Shown here: one piece after another, positions 14,645-22,361 of the stretch
Layout: the number at the start of each line of letters is the position of its first letter
Numbering within the stretch: the stretch's first letter is position 1
Source: an uncultured Muribaculaceae bacterium
Lineage (GTDB): Bacteria; Bacteroidota; Bacteroidia; Bacteroidales; Muribaculaceae
DNA length: 25,810 bases
Assembly (NCBI GenBank): GCA_934636465.1
Contig: CAKUAR010000027.1
Location: forward strand, 1-25,810
Reading direction: 5' to 3'
Translations under genes and position numbers: made by a program
The notes under the pieces: model-generated
Told to the model about the DNA's origin: nothing
Databases searched by the model: none
What the model saw: the letters and a program-made list of their open reading frames with translations, nothing else

Positions 14645-15169
14645 ATGAAATACCGAAGTGAAGAAGATAAATGCTATGGAGTGACCGGTATGGTGCTGGG
14701 CTTGTCGGTTTTTGACGCCAACGACCTCTTTACCGGAATTTCGATTGACGGCGATAGCGACAGCAGCTGCATAAGTTTCACCCCCGATTTCTATTTCAGG
14801 GGCAATCCGCGCTTGTCGGCCAAAGACTCTTGGCAATGCCTTTATTCTCACTATCAAATATCAATGGGACTGGTCATATCAAATGTGCTGTGTCGCAAAA
14901 TGCTGCTTGACCACGGCGTGCTTGATGCCAAGACACGCAAGGCGCTGCTCGACGTGCTGTGTGAAGAGGGCAAGGAAACTTGCCAGCTTGAGCGCGACGA
15001 GGTGGAGCAGGTGTTCGACAAGTCCTATTCCTACTTGATGCGCATTTTCTCAAATTCGGCGTTGGCCGAGCCTATTCGCCAGTTTGCCGCGCGGCTCAAG
15101 GAGAAGCGCACGCTCACAAGCGGCGAGGCACTTGACTTGCTTGACGAGTTGAACATAAAGTTTGGCTAA
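14645..15169 (+). CDS. Hypothetical protein, 174 residues
   Basis: I do not recognise this family. The protein is soluble, without signal peptide or membrane helix. The first part (MKYRSEEDKCYGVTGMVLGL, then LFTGISIDGDSDSSCISF and DFYFRGNPRLSAKDSW) is probably beta-rich. The second part (from about residue 75) is helical and charged, ending LTSGEALDLLDELNIKFG. Codon use resembles its neighbours. It starts 55 nt after the RNase H gene and ends 42 nt before a GT4 glycosyltransferase on the same strand, so it may be co-transcribed with either. A family-wide conserved role in Bacteroidales is possible but cannot be shown here. Confidence 0.75.
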   Translation: MKYRSEEDKCYGVTGMVLGLSVFDANDLFTGISIDGDSDSSCISFTPDFYFRGNPRLSAKDSWQCLYSHYQISMGLVISNVLCRKMLLDHGVLDAKTRKALLDVLCEEGKETCQLERDEVEQVFDKSYSYLMRIFSNSALAEPIRQFAARLKEKRTLTSGEALDLLDELNIKFG

Positions 15170-15211
15170 ACCACCGCCACGTTCACATTTTCCCCTAACC
15201 AGATAGAGCTT

Positions 15212-16450
15212 ATGAGAGTCTTGATAGTCAACCGCAGCGATATGCTCGGAGGGGCGGCAATAGCGTCGCACCGGCTTATGCGAGCCTTGCGCAGGCAAGG
15301 CGTAGATGCGCGCATGCTTGTAATTGACCGCCGCGACATCGACCCCTATGCCCAGGCTATGGGCAATGAATTGAAGAACAAGTGGAATTTCCTTGCCGAA
15401 AGGCTTGGCATATATCTGCACAACGGTTTCAACCGCGACACGCTGTTTAAGATTGACACCGCCACTCGCGGCTACGATTTGTGCAAGCACCCCTGGGTGA
15501 CAGAAACCGACATTGTGGTTCTCAACTGGATTAACCAGGGCACGCTGTCGCTCAACACCGTGTGGGACCTCGCCGACATGGGCAAGCACATCGTGTGGAC
15601 CATGCACGACATGTGGAACTGCACTGGCGTGTGCCACCATGCCTACGACTGCCGCAAATATGAGCATACTTGCAAGGCTTGCCCGCTGCTTGGCACAAAG
15701 GGCAACGACCTGTCAACACGCACACAAAAGCGCAAGAAAGAGCTATATGCCAATGTGCCCATAAGTTTTGTGGCTGTGAGTAATTGGCTTGCCGACTGCT
15801 GCCGCCACAGCTCACTTATGGCTGGCAGCAACGTGCAGGTGATAGCCAATCCATTCCCTACCGACGACTATGGCTTCGACCGCTATCGCGATGAAGAACT
15901 TGACATACCTGCCGACAAAACGGTGGTGGCTATGGGGGCGGCACGGCTCGACGACCCTGTTAAGGGCTTTGACCATTTCATAGCAATGACGCGTTACATA
16001 GCCGACAACAAGCCGGCAATTGCGTCAAAACTGCATTTCTTGCTCTATGGCGGCATAAAAGACGAGTCGCTGCTCGATGAGATAGCCTTGCCGTTCACCT
16101 ATCTGGGCTTTGTTGACAGCTATGAGGTGAACAACGTGTATCGTCAGGCCGACATTGTGCTATCTACGTCGCTGCACGAGTCGTTTGGCTACACGCTTGT
16201 TGAGGGCATGGCGAGCGGTTGTGTGCCAGTCACCACTGGCGATGGCGGACAGGTGGACATAGTGGAGCATCTGAAAAACGGCTATGTGGCAAGCAGTGTG
16301 GAGCCGGGCGAGCTTGCGAAAGGCTTGGAGTGGGCCGCAAAGTGCCACATTGAGCGCGGAGAGCTTCATGCCTATGTGGCAGAAAATTTTGATTCAAGCA
16401 TAATTGCAGACAAATATGTCACGCTGTTTGACAATTTGCTTGCGGAGTGA
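15212..16450 (+). CDS. Glycosyltransferase family 4
   Basis: The 412-residue product has the two-lobed GT-B layout. The N-terminal lobe begins MRVLIVNRSDMLGGAAIASHRL, the GG-x-x-x-A acceptor-side signature, followed by WTMHDMWNCTGVCHHAYDC and a cysteine-rich segment (CKACPLLG) common in EpsD/WcaC-like GT4 enzymes of Bacteroidota. The C-terminal lobe has VVAMGAARLDDPVKGFDHFI, YLGFVDSYEVNNVY and the donor-binding E-x7-E as HESFGYTLVEGMASGCVPVT. It should transfer a sugar from a nucleotide donor in surface polysaccharide synthesis, at the inner membrane. The substrate is unknown. It is followed by the COG0731-type radical SAM gene 39 nt downstream. Confidence 0.9.
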   Translation: MRVLIVNRSDMLGGAAIASHRLMRALRRQGVDARMLVIDRRDIDPYAQAMGNELKNKWNFLAERLGIYLHNGFNRDTLFKIDTATRGYDLCKHPWVTETDIVVLNWINQGTLSLNTVWDLADMGKHIVWTMHDMWNCTGVCHHAYDCRKYEHTCKACPLLGTKGNDLSTRTQKRKKELYANVPISFVAVSNWLADCCRHSSLMAGSNVQVIANPFPTDDYGFDRYRDEELDIPADKTVVAMGAARLDDPVKGFDHFIAMTRYIADNKPAIASKLHFLLYGGIKDESLLDEIALPFTYLGFVDSYEVNNVYRQADIVLSTSLHESFGYTLVEGMASGCVPVTTGDGGQVDIVEHLKNGYVASSVEPGELAKGLEWAAKCHIERGELHAYVAENFDSSIIADKYVTLFDNLLAE

Positions 16451-16489
16451 TAATTTGATTTTTTTGATATAGCAAAAAAGTATAGATAC

Positions 16490-17269
16490 ATGCAGACGGT
16501 ATTGTTTCATAGCACGATTTTTGGTCCTATACACAGCCGGCGCCTTGGGGTGTCGCTTGGAGTGAACCTTATGCCAAACGACGGCAAGATATGCTCGTTT
16601 GACTGCGTATATTGTGAAGCTGGATATAACGCGCAAGGCCCAGGCCGCGACGGCGTGCCTTCGCGCGACACGGTGAAGCGTCAACTCAAAAACAAGCTCG
16701 CGCAGATGAAAGAGGCTGGCGAGACGCTCGACGTAATCACATTTTCGGGCAACGGAGAGCCCACGCTGCACCCGCACTTCAAGGAGATTGTGCACGATGT
16801 GAAGTTGCTTCGCGACCGCTATTTCCCATTTGCCAAGGTGAGTGTGCTAAGCAACTCCACCATGGCCGACCGCTCCGATGTGGAGGAAGCGTTGAAAGGC
16901 GTTGACAACAACATTTTGAAACTTGATTCTGCCATACCTGGCACTATGCGGCTCATCAATCAGCCTGTGTCGGCGCAGGTCATACCGGAGGCTGTGATTG
17001 ACAATCTGTCGAAATATTCGGGTCAGTGCATAGTGCAAACCATGTTTTTGCGCGGTGAGCACAACTCCAAGCACATAGACAACACCACCGACCAAGAGGT
17101 TGATGCGCTGATAGCGGCTTATTTGAAGATAAATCCGCGTGAAGTGATGGTGTATAGCATCGACCGCAAAACCCCTGAAGAGAATTTGCAGAAAGTTCCG
17201 AAAGAGGAACTTGAGCGCATTGGCGCAAAAATTGAGGCCGCAGGCATCAAAGTGCAGGTTAATGCGTGA
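16490..17269 (+). CDS. Radical SAM protein, COG0731-like
   Basis: The 259-residue product carries the radical SAM cysteine motif CxxxCxxC as KICSFDCVYCEAGY (about residues 35-46). It has the S-adenosylmethionine-contacting GNGEPTLHPHF, and SVLSNSTMADR and NNILKLDSAIPGTMRLINQP in the barrel. The N-terminal IFGPIHSRRLGVSLGVNLMP is diagnostic of the COG0731 group related to wybutosine-synthesis enzymes. The true reaction in bacteria is not established. No extra C-terminal cluster cysteines are present, unlike the other radical SAM protein in this window. It overlaps the LD-carboxypeptidase gene by 8 bp. Confidence 0.88.
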   Translation: MQTVLFHSTIFGPIHSRRLGVSLGVNLMPNDGKICSFDCVYCEAGYNAQGPGRDGVPSRDTVKRQLKNKLAQMKEAGETLDVITFSGNGEPTLHPHFKEIVHDVKLLRDRYFPFAKVSVLSNSTMADRSDVEEALKGVDNNILKLDSAIPGTMRLINQPVSAQVIPEAVIDNLSKYSGQCIVQTMFLRGEHNSKHIDNTTDQEVDALIAAYLKINPREVMVYSIDRKTPEENLQKVPKEELERIGAKIEAAGIKVQVNA

Positions 17270-18191
17270 TTTGGTAGTTCCTCCGCGGCTCTTGCCTGGC
17301 GATGCGGTGGCAGTGGTGTCGCCGGCAGGGAGTGTGTCGCCTGAAATCGTGGAAAGGGCATCGTCGGCACTGGCCAGTGAGGGCTATGTCGTGAAGTTGG
17401 GGCGGTTTTGCCTGGGCAGTCACACCGAGGGCGTGATAACGTTCAGCGGCACTGCGGGGCAGCGTCTTGCCGATTTGCGCGAGGCGCTGGAAGACTCAAG
17501 CGTGAAAGCTTTGTGGTGCTCAAGGGGCGGTTTTGGCGCAGTGCCGCTGCTTGCCTCGCTCGACATTGATTTCATTGCCAAACACCCCAAATGGACTGTG
17601 GGCTACAGCGACATCACGGCTCTGCACGCAGCCATGCTCGCGGCAGGAGTCATGAGCTTGCATGCGCCCATGGCGCGGCATTTGGCTAAGCACGGCATTG
17701 CCGGCAACGCCATTAGTCAAACCATAATGCAAGTGCTTGGCGGAGCGTGCCGCACACTGCATTATGAAGTGCCAAACCACACGCATAATCGCAACGGCTG
17801 GTCAAAGGGCAGGCTCGTGGGTGGTAATCTGGCGGTTATAGAGTCGCTTGTTGGCACTGATTTCGACATGCTGCACCCAGGGACGATACTTTTTATTGAA
17901 GATGTTGGCGATGAGGTGTTTAGGGTGGAACGCATGATGTGTCATCTGCTCTTGACTGGTGTTTTGTCAAAATTGTCGGGATTGGTGGTAGGTCGTTTTT
18001 CTCGCTATCGTGAGTCAGCTCAAGGCAGTGCCATGCACGACATGATTAGGGATATGGTCGCAGATTTTTCTTATCCTGTGGCATTTGGCTTTCCTGTTGG
18101 CCATGACGGGCGCAATGTGCCATTGGTGGAGGGCGCTGAAGCGGAGTTGCGTGTGTCGGAACAATCTTCTTCGCTTACTCTTGCCTGGTGA
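17262..18191 (+). CDS. LD-carboxypeptidase (LdcA-like, S66 family)
   Basis: The 309-residue product belongs to the serine peptidase family that removes the terminal D-alanine from murein tetrapeptides during cell-wall recycling. It opens with VPPRLLPGDAVAVVSPAG and RLADLREAL. The nucleophile is the serine in WTVGYSDITALHAAM (about residue 107). The catalytic Glu lies in LFIEDVGDEVFRVERM and the His in FGFPVGHDGRNVPL, so the Ser-Glu-His triad is complete. No signal peptide is seen, consistent with cytoplasmic action. The ATG at 17262 sits in the last codons of the upstream radical SAM gene. The downstream gene is convergent 14 bp away. Confidence 0.93.
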   Translation: MRDLVVPPRLLPGDAVAVVSPAGSVSPEIVERASSALASEGYVVKLGRFCLGSHTEGVITFSGTAGQRLADLREALEDSSVKALWCSRGGFGAVPLLASLDIDFIAKHPKWTVGYSDITALHAAMLAAGVMSLHAPMARHLAKHGIAGNAISQTIMQVLGGACRTLHYEVPNHTHNRNGWSKGRLVGGNLAVIESLVGTDFDMLHPGTILFIEDVGDEVFRVERMMCHLLLTGVLSKLSGLVVGRFSRYRESAQGSAMHDMIRDMVADFSYPVAFGFPVGHDGRNVPLVEGAEAELRVSEQSSSLTLAW

Positions 18192-18205
18192 AAACCATTA
18201 AACTG

Positions 18206-18814
18206 TCATTTTATAGTTAGTCCAATCGCTTTAATCGTTTGCTTTTGCCATTGTAATATTTGACCAATGCCTTTATCGTAATAGCCGTTTTCAATACAAT
18301 CTTTTATGAGTTGGGCATTATCAATTTCTTGAGAAAAAAGGATATGATTATCTTTCTTTTTCAATGATATTATTTTATCTAAGAAAGATGACGATTTTAT
18401 ATATTTGCCTAATATGTAGTAGGTTAAGGCAAAATACATATCGCGTCCTGCTTTTGCGCCATAATATGGGTGATTTCTTAGCATAGGCAGAAAGTCATCA
18501 AATGTGTTTAGCTTGTTGAACTCCTTAAATTCGTTCAATTTGTTTTGAAGCTCTGGTGTGTTGTCGATATTCCAATAAGAACCCACTCGTCCTCCTAAGC
18601 TAAAGTTATATGTGCAGAATGGAACGTAAAGACATTGCGCAAAATAGTTGACGAAAAATGAATTAGGGTCAATTGTGTTGTCCAAATAAAATCCAACCAG
18701 CACTATCGCTTTTGTTGTGTGAGCCAATGTGTAATATGCCAGTCTTCCTTTTTTCTCAAACTTATCGGGAAGAATAAGCATATTCATTATCTTATTTAAT
18801 TCTGATTTTTTCAT
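18206..18814 (-). CDS. Hypothetical protein, AT-rich orphan, 202 residues
   Basis: I do not recognise this protein. It is Lys/Asn/Phe/Tyr-rich (for example LLILPDKFEKKGRLAYYTLA-like N-terminal part; SFFVNYFAQCLYVPFC; FFALTYYILG-like central helix), with a C-terminal GQILQWQKQTIKAIGLTIK. There is no clear signal peptide, membrane segment or catalytic motif. Its base composition is visibly more AT-rich than both neighbours, and it is wedged between the convergent LD-carboxypeptidase gene (14 bp) and pdxB (105 bp), which suggests horizontal acquisition. The C-terminal W...AIGL pattern is faintly like DUF4304-type proteins, but this is not enough for a call. A weak -7-like TATGTTTA lies upstream. 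Confidence 0.7.
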   Translation of the reverse strand: MKKSELNKIMNMLILPDKFEKKGRLAYYTLAHTTKAIVLVGFYLDNTIDPNSFFVNYFAQCLYVPFCTYNFSLGGRVGSYWNIDNTPELQNKLNEFKEFNKLNTFDDFLPMLRNHPYYGAKAGRDMYFALTYYILGKYIKSSSFLDKIISLKKKDNHILFSQEIDNAQLIKDCIENGYYDKGIGQILQWQKQTIKAIGLTIK

Positions 18815-18919
18815 GCTGTTGGCAACTTGTTGTTTTTCGGGAACCTAAACATAGTTGTAGCCTTGATATGCCTAATTTGCTGGTGACTTGGAGAAATTTT
18901 GTTTTTATAGGCTAAAACC

Positions 18920-19951
18920 TTATTTGCTCAAGTCGGAGAAGTCGTCAACGAAACCCACTTCGTGCCGCAATGCATAATGATTGCGCAGGCTTTCGAAGTT
19001 TTGTGCATTGGCTTTCAATAGCCTTGTGTCGGCAAGAGGGTCGTAACTTTCCAGAATTTTCATGAAATCCACATCGTCACACCCTTTGGCCGGTGTGGTG
19101 GGCAGAGTGGGGGGTATGCACCACCCGAAGTGTTTGTTGAGAGCTTCAACTACCATGGCTGTGCCACGCATTTTGCCCTCTTGTGAGTAGCCTGCTATGT
19201 GTGGTGTGGCAACAAAAGCCTTGGCAAGCAGCAAGCGGTCTATTTCCGGCTCATTTTCCCAGCAGTCTATCGCCACGTCGCCGTCGAACTCACGCAGAGT
19301 CAAGTTGTCGGCTATGGGGCCGCGTGCAGCATTGATTAGCAAGCGGCACCGCTTGGCGTTGTCGAGGAAATCGCCGTCGATGAGGTGGTAGGTCGCAAAT
19401 TTGCCCTCGCGGCATAGCGGCGTGTGCAGGGTGATGAAGTCGCTACGCTCGACCACCGTCTTTAAATCCACAAAGTTTACTGTTTGCTCTGCCTGTTGTC
19501 GTGGCGGGTCGTTGAGCAGCACCTTGAAGCCGAGCTTGGCAGCCCAGCGAGCCACGATAGACCCCACATGGCCCACGCCCACAATGCCCAGCGTCAAACC
19601 CTCTGCCGACTCAAATCCATGTGATTTAAGCCAGTTGCCTATGGTGGAGAGCACATATTGCGCCACGGCAGGAGCATTGCACCCGGGTGCGTTGCACACG
19701 GTTATGCCGTGAGTCGAGCAATAGTCGAGGTCGATGTGGTCAGTGCCTATGGTGGCAGTGCCTATGAATTGCACCTTGCTGCCGCTTAGCAGCGTGGAAT
19801 CGCACCGGGTGCGTGTGCGCGTGACGAGGGCATCGGCATCGGCCACGGCTTGTGGTGTGAATTCTTGCGGCTCAAGGTAGGTTACTTGGGCAAACGGCTC
19901 AATCAAGCCTTTGATGAATGGTATGTGGCTTTCGACAACTATTTTTTTCAT
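18920..19951 (-). CDS. pdxB: 4-phosphoerythronate dehydrogenase (PdxB)
   Basis: This NAD-dependent enzyme oxidises 4-phosphoerythronate in the DXP-dependent route to pyridoxal phosphate. The 343-residue product has the D-2-hydroxyacid dehydrogenase layout: MKKIVVESHIPFIKG start, VQFIGTATIGTDHIDLDYC, the Rossmann motif GIVGVGHVGSIVARWAAKLG, FITLHTPLCREG, the catalytic Arg in INAARGPI, VAIDCWENEPEID and the catalytic His in TPHIAGYSQEGKMRGT. The last segment and the C-terminal extension fit PdxB better than SerA or general dehydrogenases. The ATG at 19951 gives family length; a longer frame adds about 40 low-quality residues. It overlaps the membrane protein gene by 4 bp (ATGA), so the two are coupled. 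Confidence 0.92.
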   Translation of the reverse strand: MKKIVVESHIPFIKGLIEPFAQVTYLEPQEFTPQAVADADALVTRTRTRCDSTLLSGSKVQFIGTATIGTDHIDLDYCSTHGITVCNAPGCNAPAVAQYVLSTIGNWLKSHGFESAEGLTLGIVGVGHVGSIVARWAAKLGFKVLLNDPPRQQAEQTVNFVDLKTVVERSDFITLHTPLCREGKFATYHLIDGDFLDNAKRCRLLINAARGPIADNLTLREFDGDVAIDCWENEPEIDRLLLAKAFVATPHIAGYSQEGKMRGTAMVVEALNKHFGWCIPPTLPTTPAKGCDDVDFMKILESYDPLADTRLLKANAQNFESLRNHYALRHEVGFVDDFSDLSK

Positions 19952-20937
19952 AGGGCAAAACTTTGTGCTACAAACGACGCAATTCCAGCCACGAGCAGGA
20001 CTACCACAAACAGGTAGCGGTGCAGGTGGTTGCTTATGGTGAACGTGTGGGCTATTTGAATGGCAACACACAGGTTTAGAATCGGGAGATAAATGGGAAA
20101 GTTCTTGTAGTCGGCGACCATTATGAGTATGGTCATTGCTGTGAGCAGAATGAAAAACCCGTTATAAACTCTGATTTGCAGGCGATAGTTGAAGATGGTG
20201 AACATGTTGATTATAAACAGCACTATGCCCAAAACCGCGGTGAAGGCTGTTGTGCCCACCAAGAGCCACGTTTGCTGGCTTTCGAGAATGTCGCTGATAT
20301 TTGACATTTGCGGCAGCTTGAAGTTGTTGAAATCCACAATTCCCAGCCCTATCATAATCCAGTAGGGGGTTACAAGTCCTATCAGAAACGCTAAGAAGCC
20401 ACGGAAATTCATGCTTCGCATTTGTATGAATCCTATGAAGAAAACTGGTATCAAGAACAGAAACACATATTGCAGCGAGCAGCAGAACGACAACACCGAA
20501 AACACCAGAAATATGTTGCGCTGCGATGTGGCTTTCTGCTGATAGCTGCCAAACAGCACAAACACGCACCCCATAAGCACCAGGCACAGGGCGCTGCCGG
20601 CATTAAACTGCACGCCAATAAACGGATTGACCATTTGCATGAACACAAACATAGAGGCAAACACAAAGGTGAACGACCGCACGAAATTGTAGAGGTGGTT
20701 GAACACCAGCAGCAGGGCGGCAGTGCCCAGGGTGCACAAAATGTTGACTATTGCCGAGCTTAGGCGGTTCTCGATTAGCGTGCCGGTCATGGTGAAAAAC
20801 ATGCCGTTGCCCACGCGTGGAGCCGGAAGCCGTCCGCTCGCAGCCTCGGTCAGCGATGCTATTATGTAGGCAACACTGACAAGCAGCAGAAACAATCTGC
20901 CGTTAAGAAAATCGTTTATTCTGTCCTCTCTTACCAT
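19948..20937 (-). CDS. Multi-pass inner-membrane protein, possibly DUF6427-like
   Basis: The 329-residue product has about nine to ten hydrophobic helices, beginning after MVREDRINDFLNGR with LFLLLVSVAYIIAS. Others include IVNILCTLGTAALLLVF, TFVFASMFVFMQM, ALCLVLMGCVFVLFG and the last LFVVVLLVAGIASFV. No transporter signature is seen. The pattern resembles small Bacteroidota membrane families such as DUF6427, but I cannot assign a function. The start at 20937 (MVREDRIND) is decided by the promoter: the in-frame ATG at 20958 falls inside the -7 element at 20956-20963 and cannot be in the transcript. It is the first gene of an operon with pdxB, and its stop codon overlaps the pdxB start. Confidence 0.8.
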   Translation of the reverse strand: MVREDRINDFLNGRLFLLLVSVAYIIASLTEAASGRLPAPRVGNGMFFTMTGTLIENRLSSAIVNILCTLGTAALLLVFNHLYNFVRSFTFVFASMFVFMQMVNPFIGVQFNAGSALCLVLMGCVFVLFGSYQQKATSQRNIFLVFSVLSFCCSLQYVFLFLIPVFFIGFIQMRSMNFRGFLAFLIGLVTPYWIMIGLGIVDFNNFKLPQMSNISDILESQQTWLLVGTTAFTAVLGIVLFIINMFTIFNYRLQIRVYNGFFILLTAMTILIMVADYKNFPIYLPILNLCVAIQIAHTFTISNHLHRYLFVVVLLVAGIASFVAQSFAL

Positions 20938-20955
20938 AGCGGTTTTTGTGATGTG

Positions 20956-20963
20956 CAAAAGTA
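20956..20963 (-). promoter_or_regulatory. -7 promoter element of the membrane protein/pdxB operon
   Basis: Read on the minus strand this is TACTTTTG, matching TAnnTTTG, 18 nt before the ATG at 20937. It rules out the upstream in-frame ATG at 20958. Confidence 0.6.
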
Positions 20964-20989
20964 CAAATATTTTTCCATTTCGCAGGGCA

Positions 20990-21037
20990 TAAAAAGCGGC
21001 AGCGCACTGCTCCGCTGCTGTGGGGGCAATGCGCTGC
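20990..21037 (-). terminator. Intrinsic terminator of the cysE/rlmL/purD operon
   Basis: On the minus strand AGCGG-AGC-AGTGC-GCT-G-CCGCT (21016-20995) forms an 8-bp, one-bulge hairpin, followed by TTTTT. A second, longer pairing GCAGCGCA/TGCGCTGC (20999-21006 with 21030-21037) competes with it. It starts about 30-50 nt after the purD stop codon and lies upstream of the membrane protein promoter. Confidence 0.65.
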
Positions 21038-21065
21038 TGTGGTGTGAGATTTGTCGCTTATGGGC

Positions 21066-22361
21066 TTATTTAAGGTCAAAGCCTATGTCGCGACGGAAAT
21101 ATTTCTTGTCGAAGTTTATTTTTTCTATGTTTTTGAATGAGGTGTTCAGAGCTTCTTGCTTGGTGTTGCCGTAGCTTGTCACTGCAAGCACACGTCCGCC
21201 GTTGGTCAGCACCTCACCATTGGCGCCAAACTTGGTGCCGGCATGAAACACCACGCTGTCGGTCACATCGTTGAGTCCGGTTATTACCTTGCCTTTCTCA
21301 TATTTTTCGGGATAGCCGCCCGAAACCAGCATCACCGTCACTGCATAGCGTGGGTCGATTTTGATTGTTTCTGCGTCAAGACGGCCTTCGGCTGTGGCCA
21401 CAAAGAGTTCCACGAGGTCGTTTTGCAGGCGTGGCATCACCACCTCGGTTTCCGGGTCGCCCATGCGGCAGTTATACTCAATCACGTATGGCTCGCCATC
21501 AACGTTGATGAGGCCGAGGAATATGAAGCCGCAATAAGGTATGTTCTCTTTCTGCAAGCCGCTTATGGTGGGCTCTATGATGCGCTCACGCACTTTTTGC
21601 ATGAATGTGTCGTCGGCAAAGCTCACTGGCGACACCGAGCCCATTCCGCCGGTGTTGAGTCCTTGCTCGTTCTCGCCCACACGCTTGTAGTCCTTGGCCA
21701 CTGGCAGCACCTTGTAGCTCTTGCCGTCGGTGAGCACAAACACGGAGCACTCTATGCCCGAAAGAAATTGCTCAATCAGCACAGTGTCTGAAGCCGAGCC
21801 AAACATGCCGTCGAGCATTTGGATCAGCTCATTTTTGGCTTCGTCGAGCGAGTTGAGAATCAGCACGCCCTTACCTGCTGCAAGACCGTCGGCTTTGAGC
21901 ACATAAGGGGCTTTTTGCTGCTCGAGAAATTTGAATCCCTCGGCAAGGTTGGCTTTTGTCACCTTGAAGTGTTTGGCTGTGGGTATGTCGTGGCGCAGCA
22001 TGAACTCTTTTGCAAATTCCTTGCTGCCTTCGAGCATTGCGCCTTGCTTTTCTGGGCCTATCACCTTGATTTTAGCCAGTTGCTCCGACGACTTGAAGTA
22101 GTCGGCAATTCCGTTGACAAGAGGGTCTTCGTTGCCCACCACAAGCATGTCGATGTGATTGTCGAGTGCGGCTTTTGCCACTGCGTCGAAGTCGAGCGGA
22201 GATATGTTGAGGTTCTCGCCATAGGCTGCTGTGCCGGCATTGCCAGGAGCTATGAGGAGCTTGCCTATGTGCTTGCTTTGGTTGAGCTTCCAGGCTATGG
22301 CGCACTCGCGTCCGCCTGAGCCAAGCAGCAGAATATTAAGTTTGTTGTCGTTATTGCTCAT
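21066..22361 (-). CDS. purD: Phosphoribosylamine-glycine ligase (PurD)
   Basis: This cytoplasmic ATP-grasp enzyme joins glycine to phosphoribosylamine, the second step of purine synthesis. The 431-residue product shows the N-terminal [13 protein letters not shown] (most homologues have His where this has Cys), [16 protein letters not shown], the ATP-grasp segments [16 protein letters not shown] and [28 protein letters not shown], and the metal-binding [13 protein letters not shown]. The C-terminal domain is complete. It overlaps the end of the RlmL-like methyltransferase gene by 11 bp and is the last gene of the three-gene operon, closed by the terminator at 20990-21037. The linking of purine synthesis with an rRNA methyltransferase and cysteine synthesis is probably for convenience of expression, not a pathway. 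Confidence 0.96.
   Translation of the reverse strand: MSNNDNKLNILLLGSGGRECAIAWKLNQSKHIGKLLIAPGNAGTAAYGENLNISPLDFDAVAKAALDNHIDMLVVGNEDPLVNGIADYFKSSEQLAKIKVIGPEKQGAMLEGSKEFAKEFMLRHDIPTAKHFKVTKANLAEGFKFLEQQKAPYVLKADGLAAGKGVLILNSLDEAKNELIQMLDGMFGSASDTVLIEQFLSGIECSVFVLTDGKSYKVLPVAKDYKRVGENEQGLNTGGMGSVSPVSFADDTFMQKVRERIIEPTISGLQKENIPYCGFIFLGLINVDGEPYVIEYNCRMGDPETEVVMPRLQNDLVELFVATAEGRLDAETIKIDPRYAVTVMLVSGGYPEKYEKGKVITGLNDVTDSVVFHAGTKFGANGEVLTNGGRVLAVTSYGNTKQEALNTSFKNIEKINFDKKYFRRDIGFDLK

Noticed and set aside
18880..18919. Possible terminator after pdxB (AGG/CCT around TTTTAG)
   Set aside because: The stem is only 3-4 bp, too weak to support.
21156..21791. Plus-strand open frame of 211 codons antisense to purD
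   Set aside because: Cys/His-rich without any pattern; purD is unmistakable on the minus strand.
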